A DNA stretch of 32,442 bases from Abditibacteriaceae bacterium (GTDB lineage: Bacteria > Armatimonadota > Abditibacteriia > Abditibacteriales > Abditibacteriaceae): positions 1-32,442 of the forward strand of contig JAFAZH010000024.1 of the NCBI GenBank assembly GCA_019239895.1. The letters run 5' to 3'. The notes beneath the pieces are model-generated. The model saw only the letters and a program-made list of their open reading frames with translations, was not told where the DNA came from and did no database searches. Numbering within the stretch: position 1 is the stretch's first letter; every line of letters starts with the position of its first letter. The position numbers were made by a program, and so were the translations under genes. This document shows, in pieces, positions 25,707-32,442 of the stretch.

Positions 25707-26734
25707 TGTTCGATGATCACCTTGCCCGTAGCGCCCGCAAAGAATAATTCAAAGGCATGTTGAATTTCATGCACGCCAAAGCGGTGCGTAATAATCTGAT
25801 CCATATAGGAGCGGTTAGCCTGGAGCAGAGGGAGGTTTTCTTCCAACTCATGGTAAGCAAAATACTCGCTGCCAATGAGGGTCATTTCGCGGAAGACAAA
25901 ATCCCGGTACAGATCTTTAATTTGTAGCCCTTCACCGTGGGCGACGCTCACCAAAACCCCGCGATGGGCCAACAGGCTCAGGCATTCATCACGCACGACA
26001 GCTTTACCAGCGCAATCAATGGCGACATCCGGCGCATCTATACCATGATGCCGAAAACCTTCTTGCAGGGACATCTTCGAGGACAGCACGGGCAATCCGC
26101 CCATGCGCTCCGCCATCTCCAAGCGATAGGGCACCACATCAGAAATCACCACTGACACCTCTTCGCCCAGCAGCAGTTTTGCCATCGCCAGCACCCCTAA
26201 ACCAATCGGCCCGGCTCCAGGAATCAGCAGCGATTGAATATCGGTATGCACCAGTTGCGCCCGCTTAATGGCATGGCCGCCGGTGCCCATAATGTCAAGC
26301 AGCATGGTTGCTTCGGTGAGCGGCAGATCATGAGGAGTAGGAAAGAAGATGCTTTCATGGATGAGTTCATATTTGCCATAACCACCATCACGGTTGAAGC
26401 CCATGTCTCCGCGTTTGCAAAGGCATTGATGGGTGAAACCCTGGCGGCACGAGCGGCAATCTCCACAAAAATCCATTAAAAAGACCACGCCGGGCGTGCC
26501 CACCGGAGTTGAGGTGCCCTCGCCTGCTGCGATAACGACACCAGCCGCTTCGTGGCCCGGTGTCACCTCCGTGCCGTTGATAAATTGTGGTCGCTCCGAA
26601 CCGCACAGGGCGTTGGCCTTGACTTCAAGGAGTAACTGGCCTGGCCCCGGTTCGGGCACCGGCTTGACAGTCGTGCTAATCTGGCGCTGCCCGACAAAAT
26701 GGGGAACAGCCACTTCCGTTGGAATGGTGGACAT
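25703..26734 (-). CDS. Zinc-dependent medium-chain alcohol/polyol dehydrogenase
   Basis: MDR-superfamily enzyme oxidising an alcohol, probably a sugar or polyol, with NAD(P); 343 residues, cytoplasmic. Catalytic-zinc ligands are C44 (NALCGSE) and H61-E62 in TPGHEAAG. The structural zinc is bound by C90, C93, C96 and C104. The Rossmann fold has GAGPIGLG at 173-180. AGGAGA lies about 7 nt before the ATG, the best ribosome-binding site in this region. It heads the three-gene run with the Gfo/Idh and GH51 genes. The threonine-dehydrogenase/sorbitol-dehydrogenase-like pattern fits a polyol or sugar-acid step, but no particular substrate is shown. Confidence 0.92.
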   Translation of the reverse strand: MSTIPTEVAVPHFVGQRQISTTVKPVPEPGPGQLLLEVKANALCGSERPQFINGTEVTPGHEAAGVVIAAGEGTSTPVGTPGVVFLMDFCGDCRSCRQGFTHQCLCKRGDMGFNRDGGYGKYELIHESIFFPTPHDLPLTEATMLLDIMGTGGHAIKRAQLVHTDIQSLLIPGAGPIGLGVLAMAKLLLGEEVSVVISDVVPYRLEMAERMGGLPVLSSKMSLQEGFRHHGIDAPDVAIDCAGKAVVRDECLSLLAHRGVLVSVAHGEGLQIKDLYRDFVFREMTLIGSEYFAYHELEENLPLLQANRSYMDQIITHRFGVHEIQHAFELFFAGATGKVIIEQ

Positions 26735-26825
26735 CTGATTTCTCCTGGTAATTGTCTAATGGATCGCACCCTTTATCATGTCACGCTTGCAGAAAGAGCA
26801 CAATGAGATTATTGATTCGCGCACT

Positions 26826-26870
26826 GAGATTCTTTGTCTCTTTTAACCGGACATTAAGCGGTCTCTGAGC
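26826..26870. promoter_or_regulatory. Possible operator repeats upstream of the dehydrogenase operon
   Basis: In the 172-nt gap between the XylR-like gene and the dehydrogenase gene, GTCTCT occurs twice on the plus strand (26836-26841 and 26861-26866), 25 nt apart. AraC/XylR-type regulators usually bind pairs of direct half-sites about two helical turns apart. A GAGA/TCTC inverted pair overlaps the first. This is weak, position-based evidence. Confidence 0.2.
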
Positions 26871-26906
26871 CAGATAGTGAGTTACTTTACGGAGTCAGCC
26901 CTTCTC

Positions 26907-28072
26907 TTAATTGGTTAAAGGGGTGCGGCTATCCTCGCGCCATTGAGAGGGAGTTTGGCCGACCAAACGTTTGAACTGAACCATCATATATTCCGGGTGC
27001 TCAAATCCGGTCATTTCTGCAATATGGGTTAAGGGCCAATCTGTCTCAGCTAACAGTTGCTTGATCCGTTTCAAGCGCACCTGGCGAATTTCTTCCTGGG
27101 GCGAATGTCCGAGGAAACGGCGGACCCCGCGTTCGAGGGCCGAGCGGGAAAGCGATGTGTGCGACACCCCATCGTCCACTGTGATACCTGCACAGGCGTG
27201 TTCACGAATGAAGCGCACGGCCAAAGCGATAGCCGGGTCATCAATGGCTAACACATTGGAAGACTGGCGGGTGATGACTTCTCTGGGTGCAATGAGTAGG
27301 TCGTTTTGTGGCGTAGGATTTCCGGCCATTAAGCGGGAAAGTAAGGCAGCAGCTTCAAAGCCAATACGCTCAGCTTTGGGCAAAACACTGGACAGTGGCG
27401 GGTCACATAGCTCACAAAAGGTTTCTGCATTGTCTACACCAATGACAGCGACTTCTTCCGGCACAGCTAAATCCAGCACCCGACACGCATCCAGCACATG
27501 ATGGCCGCGCACATCATTACAGGCTATGATACCTAAAGGTCGAGGCAGCGTTTGCAGCCCTCGCAAATGCAGTCACGCTCTTCTTGCCAGACGTGCTGAC
27601 GCAACCCGGCCCAGGGTGAATCAAAGACACCACATAGCGTGCCACGACTGCGCACGGTAGCCTGCACTCCCCGCAGGCGATCCTCCGACCACGCTTCGCC
27701 GCTAAAGCCACAATAGGCCAGGTTATGGAAACCCCGTTCCAACAGGTGCTCGGCTGCCATGTGCCCAATGGCAGGCATATCGGATGCAAAACGCGGGGTG
27801 CCCAGGTAGCCATAGCGGTCATTCAGATCCACAACCGCCAGACCGCGCTGACGTAACGCGGTGGCTAACTCTGGTGTGGTGGGGCGACAGATGACTCCAT
27901 CGCCATCCCAATCTAATAACCAATCCGGCGGCGGTGATAGTAGTTCACGCTCATCCAGAAAAACCGACCATCCCCCATGTGCGCGCAGGTAACGCGATAT
28001 GCCATGCAAGATTTGTCGGCCATAAACGACCGCCGTCTCTACTATTAAGGCCACGTTAGGGCGTGCTTGCAT
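26907..28072 (-). pseudogene. XylR-like transcription regulator (PBP1 sensor + AraC HTH), frameshifted
   Basis: Sugar-responsive regulator of the E. coli XylR type. The N-terminal LacI/periplasmic-binding-like part begins VALIVETAVVYGRQILHGISRY and runs to ERDCI. The frame then breaks at 27565-27567 and the protein continues in another frame as LRGLQTLPRPLGIIACNDVRGHHVLDACR ... VPEEVAVIGVDN, ending in an AraC DNA-binding domain (FIREHAC..., HSPQEEIRQVRLKRIKQLL, GFEHPEYMMVQFKR). One extra T in the ATTTG run restores a continuous protein of about 388 residues, matching XylR's usual ~390. No other damage is seen, so this is a recent mutation or a sequencing error. ATG 28072 fits the family start; the frame is open further upstream but would run into the previous gene. 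It lies between the GH71/99-like gene and the arabinose operon, its likely target. Confidence 0.85.
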
Positions 28073-28106
28073 AACTGCTGATGTCGAATCGCTGTGGGGA
28101 ATAGTA

Positions 28107-29912
28107 TCAATTTGTCTTGTAACGGTAATTGAAGCGTCCAGCCGGGGCGACATCGCCACTGAGATAAAAGTCCATCACGTAACCGGGGCTTTGCAGGTTA
28201 TCTACCCACTTAAAATCGAAGGAGAGATTTCGACCGCTGCGCAAACCGAGGGCGGCACGAGGAATCTTTAAGTGCAGTTCATTGCCCATACAGTGATAAG
28301 CGACTCTAGCCACCTTTTCCCAATGCCAGCCATCCGTGTTCTTTTCCAACCAGGAGTCACCATTTAGGGTTGTGTGATTCACAATGAAATCATAGCCCTG
28401 CCAACCGGTGCGCGGGTTCTGGTCGGCGTCAATTAGCAACCACAGACCTGTAGGAGTCCGAGTTGGCACAATCGGGTCGCGGGTGCGAGCATAAAAATAA
28501 ATATTCGTTGCATCCCGCGCCACTTTCATGCTGACAAAATTATTACGACCGGTGTGATTAGTGTAGTGAGTCCCCCCATTACCACTAAAGTCGCGTGGCA
28601 CCGTAGCGCCAGGCGGATTGATAAAGTCCGGCCCAACGTCACGCCACTGCTCAAAGCTGCTGCCAATGCGAATGCGCTTTTCGGGTGTGGCTACTGGCAC
28701 AGCCGGGACACCCTTGAAGCGACGAACGTTGGCTACCAGTTGATAATAATAGTTGTCACCATGCAAACCGCGTGCTAGCTCAATGTCACGGCTAAACTCT
28801 TCATTGAATTGATCCACAAAAGTGAGCGGCCCATCAGCCTTGCCCCACCGCCCAGCAATCCATTCATTCCAGCCAGTAACCATGACAAAAGGCGGGTGGA
28901 GTTCCAGTGCCCTTTGCCACTGCTCACCAAAGTTATACCCCTGATTGACCGCGCCGGGTGTGGTGTCCATCTTGCCATCGTGGAAGCTGCGGCCCCGCGC
29001 ATCGCCATTGCTCATGTTGGTGACAGCGCCATCGGCAGCCCGCAGATTTTGCGCCACGGAAACATTTACTTGTTCGGGTTGAGCGGGGTTATCGGTATAG
29101 CCATAAGGCTGCGGATAGGTGGCTTCCCAGTGCCAGGCATACAGTGTATTGATCATGCTAAAGGGCCAATGTGCATCGCGGAGCGTAAAGAACTGACGCA
29201 CTTCCGGGCTAGCTTCATCAGGGGCACAGAGCAGCAACGGCTTGCCCTGCCACTGGAACCATAAGTCGCGGTAGAGTCCCGGCTTGTAGAGTTCCTCATA
29301 AATCCGCTGGGCCGTTTGCTTCGCATTGGTATGCACCATGAAACAGATTTGCGGCGTGCGTCCACCGGAGCGGCGCACCTCCGTAAACACCTCACACAAC
29401 TTCATGTAGGTGTCGCGGTAAGTGATGGCATTGGTGGCATCGAAGATGAGGGTATCAATGCCTGCATCGGCCAACAGGCGGGCATGGCGGCGGATAACCC
29501 AGGGGTCATCACTGCGGTAATAGCCAAACAGTGGCTCGCTCCAATAATGGTAGGTGCCGATTGGCCCCCAGGGTGGCGAGGTGGTTTTTTGCGCCGCTGC
29601 CGGGTCAGCCGCCAGAATTTTAGAAACATCATACGGCCCACCGTCTGGCCCGTTGGCAACCGTGTCTTTGTTAAGCCACAGGAAATAGAATATCCCCACG
29701 AAACGGTCAGGACGAGGCGATCCAACCTCCTGCGCCAGTGGCAAAGCTCGTCCCAGAGCATCCGTTGCAGGCCACGGCACTCCCGGATTCTGCGCTTGTG
29801 CCCCTGCGCCATCAGCCATAGCCAGTTGGAATGTGATGCACATACCGCAAACCAATAAAAGCCCTATCAATCTGCCGTGGCAGAGAGAACCCGGCAGTTC
29901 ACACAACGACAT
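28107..29912 (-). CDS. Secreted GH71/99-like protein with C-terminal CBM9-like domain
   Basis: Exported protein of 601 residues from ATG 29912. That start has GAGG about 6 nt upstream; an ATG at 29939 after AGGAG is a second choice. The signal peptide (LIGLLLVCGMCITFQLA) is followed by a TIM-barrel region (about 65-385) of the kind found in GH71/GH99 and related glycosidase-like proteins: GIFYFLWL, YHYWSEPLFGYYRSDDPWVIRRHA, AGIDTLIFDATNA and VTGWNEW near the barrel end. Residues ~420-595 look like a CBM9/DOMON-like sugar-binding sandwich (NIYFYARTRD, GLWLLIDADQNPRTGWQGYDF). Catalytic residues cannot be assigned with certainty; E and W in the WNEW motif are candidates. The XylR-like gene follows after 34 nt and may be co-transcribed. 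Confidence 0.78.
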   Translation of the reverse strand: MSLCELPGSLCHGRLIGLLLVCGMCITFQLAMADGAGAQAQNPGVPWPATDALGRALPLAQEVGSPRPDRFVGIFYFLWLNKDTVANGPDGGPYDVSKILAADPAAAQKTTSPPWGPIGTYHYWSEPLFGYYRSDDPWVIRRHARLLADAGIDTLIFDATNAITYRDTYMKLCEVFTEVRRSGGRTPQICFMVHTNAKQTAQRIYEELYKPGLYRDLWFQWQGKPLLLCAPDEASPEVRQFFTLRDAHWPFSMINTLYAWHWEATYPQPYGYTDNPAQPEQVNVSVAQNLRAADGAVTNMSNGDARGRSFHDGKMDTTPGAVNQGYNFGEQWQRALELHPPFVMVTGWNEWIAGRWGKADGPLTFVDQFNEEFSRDIELARGLHGDNYYYQLVANVRRFKGVPAVPVATPEKRIRIGSSFEQWRDVGPDFINPPGATVPRDFSGNGGTHYTNHTGRNNFVSMKVARDATNIYFYARTRDPIVPTRTPTGLWLLIDADQNPRTGWQGYDFIVNHTTLNGDSWLEKNTDGWHWEKVARVAYHCMGNELHLKIPRAALGLRSGRNLSFDFKWVDNLQSPGYVMDFYLSGDVAPAGRFNYRYKTN

Positions 29913-30068
29913 GGCAAACCTCAAATGGATGGCTCTCATGAAGGTAAGAACTCCTATTAAAGCGGCCAAGATACCAGCGCAACGATTCAAAAGCGAAGGG
30001 ACATCGTCATACGTTGCTATTTCCTTGCTGATGGTCGTCGCGTCAGCCCCATAAAACTTGGGCTGAAT

Positions 30069-31847
30069 TTATGGAGTATGTGAGTGGGCAATCTGCACTT
30101 TAACTTTATGCCCACGCAATTTAGTCTTACGCAAGGCGGCAATAACCGAGTCCGCCTTCAGCACTGGCACTTCCACAAAGGCGGAGCGATCCAGAATGTC
30201 AATCGTGCCAATAGCGCGGCCTGATAGTCCCGCTTCGTGCGTAATGGCCCCCACCAAGTCGGCAGGACGCAGGCCATCTTGCCGCCCCAGACCCACAAAG
30301 AGACGAGCCATGCCCTGCTCTGGCTGCTCGCCATCCGCCTCGATTTCAGCGGCGGTGGACATCGCCGTATTGTGCTGAATTTGCCAGAGCATTTGGAGGG
30401 CGGCGGCAGCGATTTCGGCGGCATCATAACTGTCCGCAAGTTCTTCCACAATGGCTAATTGGCCGTCGAAGTTACCGGCTTCAAGCGATTCCCGCAGCGC
30501 CTCTCGGAACACATCCCGGCGACGTGCGGCAATATCGGCGGCAGTCGGTAGACGCACGGGCCGAATGGTGGCCCCAATCAGGCGTTCAATGAGCTTGAGT
30601 TGGCGACGCTCGCGTTTCTCGACAAGGGTAATCGCGTCACCGGTGCGCCCGGCGCGTCCGGTGCGGCCAATGCGATGGATGTATTGTTCAACATCGAAGG
30701 GAATATCGTAGTTGATAACGTGGGTGACGTTTTCGATGTCCAACCCGCGTGCGGCGACATCAGTGGCCACCAGTAAATCGGCGTGACCTTCCCGAAAGCG
30801 GCGCAGCACACGCTCGCGGTCGGTCTGGCTCATATCGCCGTGGAGCGGTTCGGCACTGTAGCCTCGCAGCCGCAGGGCTTCGGAGAGATCGTTGGTTTCC
30901 TGTCGCGTGCGACAAAACACAATCGTTGGCCCCGGCGTTTCCATGTCAAGCACCCGCGCCAACGCTTCCAACTTTCTGCCAGGCGCGACTTCATAGTAAG
31001 CCTGATTGGTGGTTTCCAGGGTGCGCTGTTTGGCTTCTATTGAGACGTGTTGTGGGTCGCGTAAAAATCGCTTGGTGAGAGCCGTGATGCGCGCTGGCAT
31101 GGTTGCTGAGAAGAAGGCGAGTTGTCGCTCGTCTGGCAACTCGGCCAGGATGGTCTCGATTTCTTCCAGAAAACCCAGGGCCAGCATCTCGTCGGCTTCG
31201 TCCAGCACACAATAGGTCACGGCTCCTAATGTGAGGGAGCCACGGCGCAGATGATCCTGCACGCGACCGGGTGTGCCGACCACGATGTGGGCACCAGCGC
31301 ACAGAGCACGAAACTGGCGGTCAATGGGTTGACCACCATAAATTGGCACCACGCGCAAACCCGTGTGACGGGCTAACTCATGGATGCCACTGGCCACCTG
31401 CACTGCGAGTTCTCGTGTGGGGGCGAGCACGAGGGCCTGCGTTTCAGGGCGCTTGGCATCTACCTTTTGAATCATCGGTAGCGCAAAGGCAGCCGTCTTG
31501 CCCGTTCCCGTCTGGGCCAGGCCAATAAGATCGTGCCCCGCCAACAGCAGAGGCACGGCCCGCGCCTGAATCGGCGTTGGGGTCTCGAAGCCCATCTCAG
31601 TTAGGGCACGAGCGATGGGTGCGGCCAAGCCCAAATCGCTGAAGAGGGATACGTTAGTGGTGTCTTCGGGTGTGGGAGGAATCTCGGCAGAAGCTAAAGG
31701 TGATGGCTCTTGGGGCTTGGTGGCAGCCTTCGCAGCGGCGGCTTCCGCTTCGGCCTTACGCTTGGCTTTCCTTTTAAGAGGACGGACATCCGCAGCGGGA
31801 TGAGGGTGCTTTTTATTGGGTACTTTCTTCGACTTATTCTTTGGCAT
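30069..31847 (-). CDS. DEAD-box ATP-dependent RNA helicase (CsdA/DbpA-like)
   Basis: Cytoplasmic RNA helicase of 592 residues, likely in ribosome assembly or cold adaptation. A lysine- and alanine-rich N-terminal extension (1-65) is unusually long and probably disordered and RNA-binding. The core has the Q motif (TPTPIQ), Walker A AQTGTGKT (111-118), PTREL, GTPGR, DEAD (216-219), SAT (247-249), TDVAARGLD and HRIGRTGR (391-398). The C-terminus (about 512-590) is a DbpA-type RNA-binding domain (ARLFVGLGRQDGLRPADLVGAI ... SAFVEVP), which in relatives directs binding to rRNA. AAGGA lies just before the ATG. It is read toward the GH71/99-like gene with a 156-nt gap and need not share its transcript. 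Confidence 0.95.
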   Translation of the reverse strand: MPKNKSKKVPNKKHPHPAADVRPLKRKAKRKAEAEAAAAKAATKPQEPSPLASAEIPPTPEDTTNVSLFSDLGLAAPIARALTEMGFETPTPIQARAVPLLLAGHDLIGLAQTGTGKTAAFALPMIQKVDAKRPETQALVLAPTRELAVQVASGIHELARHTGLRVVPIYGGQPIDRQFRALCAGAHIVVGTPGRVQDHLRRGSLTLGAVTYCVLDEADEMLALGFLEEIETILAELPDERQLAFFSATMPARITALTKRFLRDPQHVSIEAKQRTLETTNQAYYEVAPGRKLEALARVLDMETPGPTIVFCRTRQETNDLSEALRLRGYSAEPLHGDMSQTDRERVLRRFREGHADLLVATDVAARGLDIENVTHVINYDIPFDVEQYIHRIGRTGRAGRTGDAITLVEKRERRQLKLIERLIGATIRPVRLPTAADIAARRRDVFREALRESLEAGNFDGQLAIVEELADSYDAAEIAAAALQMLWQIQHNTAMSTAAEIEADGEQPEQGMARLFVGLGRQDGLRPADLVGAITHEAGLSGRAIGTIDILDRSAFVEVPVLKADSVIAALRKTKLRGHKVKVQIAHSHTP

Positions 31848-31937
31848 ATTTCCTTAGCAATCGGGTGACAGGGCTTCTTCTAAAAAAGAAACACGTCATC
31901 CTGACGGCCAGGTTCGCGCATCGCTCCATGTGGTTGG

Positions 31938-32207
31938 TTAGCTCCCTAAAACATTGTTAAGATCGTGCGACTTGTAGAAAAGCCCCAGAGCACGCTTTAG
32001 CTCGCTATGCTCGCCGGGATTATCCACCCAGATTAATTCATAACCATCAAGCGAATTGTGCTCATACACAATGTATTGTTTGGTGGAGCCAACACCGATG
32101 CCATGCTTGGCAAGCTGTAAAATAGAGGTAGTAGCTGGCCATCATCTCGCCAAATTCCGAGAGCGCATAGACTTTGATTACCCGCTTAATCGAGAGTGTT
32201 GATTTGG
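31938..32207 (-). pseudogene. Decayed small gene of unknown function, one frameshift
   Basis: On the minus strand, a stretch reading STLSIKRVIKVYALSEFGEM, then MASYY (about 32118-32205), runs into a second frame reading SILQLAKHGIGVGSTKQYIV ... DGYELIWVDNPGEHSELKRA ... NVLGS and a stop at 31938. Both halves have protein-like composition, and one single-base change near 32120 would join them. No start codon remains upstream in the first frame, and the hairpin element at 32208 begins exactly where the N-terminus should be. I do not recognise the family. Confidence 0.4.
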
Positions 32208-32335
32208 ATACCGGGCATTGAAATACCCGGCGGGGAGGCTAAAGCCAACCGTCCTCACAGACGGCTCTAACTGCTACTCTAACGTGGCGTCCGGTAGGAC
32301 GCTTGTCAGCCTTCCTGCCGGGTATTGATGATCTT
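32208..32335. repeat. Second hairpin array, related in design to 6648-6763
   Basis: H1 at 32211-32230 has stem CCGGG/CCCGG, a C/A mismatch (T/G wobble on the other strand), 2-bp AT/AT and loop TGAA: the same plan as H1 of the array at 6648 with different paired bases. It is followed by CCGTC/GACGG (32249-32264) and a perfect GCGTCC-GGTA-GGACGC (32287-32302). The segment 32223-32240 (ATACCCGGCGGGGAGGCT) recurs inverted at 32308-32325 (16 of 18). The expected fourth hairpin is cut off at its loop, after about 32326. Confidence 0.6.
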
Positions 32336-32342
32336 TGACAAT

Positions 32343-32442
32343 CTAATCCGTTAGTAATCCGACATAGCGGAGCAGGTCTGGTGCCGGGCGGTTGTAGTGC
32401 TGCAAGAACCGCTCCACTTGCCCTTTGAGTTGCCCCCAGTCC
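32343..32442 (-). CDS. Probable transposase, last 32 codons only
   Basis: The minus-strand frame entering from the window edge reads DWGQLKGQVERFLQHYNRPA then PDLLRYVGLLTD and TAG at 32343. This resembles the C-terminus of DDE transposases of the IS630 type (W-x-x-L-K-x-x-V-x-x-F-L ... L-L-R-Y-V-G-L-L), by recollection. The body of the protein lies outside the window, so the family is not certain. It borders the broken hairpin array, consistent with an inserted element. Confidence 0.5.
   Translation of the reverse strand, partial: DWGQLKGQVERFLQHYNRPAPDLLRYVGLLTD

Noticed and set aside
26735..26906. Sigma-70 promoter for the dehydrogenase operon
   Set aside because: TTGTGC followed by ATGATA-like sequence on the minus strand has poor matches and spacing of 18 nt or more; too weak to annotate.
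31867..31915. Terminator-like sequence with an A/T run upstream of the helicase gene
   Set aside because: The short TTCTT/AAGAA pairing is weak and low-complexity; the flanking GTCATCCTGACGG may be a repeat scrap but has no matching arm.

Overview
This is a roughly 32 kb bacterial chromosome segment of moderate GC content. It combines a few housekeeping genes (uvrB, glpK, a DEAD-box RNA helicase, an A24 prepilin peptidase) with a dense set of secreted carbohydrate-active enzymes, two Gfo/Idh/MocA oxidoreductases, a medium-chain zinc dehydrogenase and a XylR-type regulator. There is no rRNA or other taxonomic marker. The mix (copper-amine-oxidase-type stalk domain, several secreted glycosidases, Gfo/Idh proteins, many weak Shine-Dalgarno sites, dispersed hairpin repeats) would suit a polysaccharide-degrading lineage such as Armatimonadota or a neighbouring phylum. 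That placement is inference only.

Layout. 1-640: the 5' part of an IS982-family transposase gene running off the left edge, with its terminal region. 651-6448, all minus strand: a secreted stalk-domain protein, uvrB, then a two-gene unit of a sugar nucleotidyltransferase carrying a C-terminal winged helix and a KaiC-like ATPase. 6648-6763: an unusual palindromic array of four hairpins. 6770-16771, minus strand: prepilin peptidase, glycerol kinase, a ~1390-residue secreted GH16/Calx-beta/TIG protein, a Gfo/Idh oxidoreductase, and a secreted alpha/beta hydrolase. 17089-21897, plus strand: a small secreted GH16 enzyme, an NAGPA-type phosphodiester glycosidase and a GH78 alpha-L-rhamnosidase, with a dispersed hairpin repeat between the last two. 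21965-29912, minus strand: hicB with only a relic of hicA, a GH51 alpha-L-arabinofuranosidase, a Gfo/Idh oxidoreductase and a zinc dehydrogenase with overlapping ends, a XylR-like regulator broken by one frameshift, and a GH71/99-like protein with a CBM9-like C-terminus. 30069-31847: DEAD-box helicase. 31938-32442: a decayed gene, a second hairpin element, and the last 32 codons of a probable transposase.

How the genes fit together. The secreted enzymes (two GH16, GH78, GH51, GH71/99-like, NAGPA, alpha/beta hydrolase) point to outside-the-cell attack on plant or algal polysaccharides rich in rhamnose, arabinose and beta-glucan. The dehydrogenase and the Gfo/Idh proteins would handle the released sugars inside. 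The sugar-sensing XylR-like regulator sits directly upstream of the dehydrogenase-Gfo/Idh-GH51 run and is the natural candidate controller, but it is frameshifted as written.

The least ordinary features are the two hairpin arrays (6648-6763 and 32208-32335). They share one hairpin plan (5-bp stem, one wobble or mismatch, 2-bp stem, TTCA/TGAA loop) while the stem bases differ in a compensated way. The nucleotidyltransferase-winged-helix / KaiC-like pair is also unusual.
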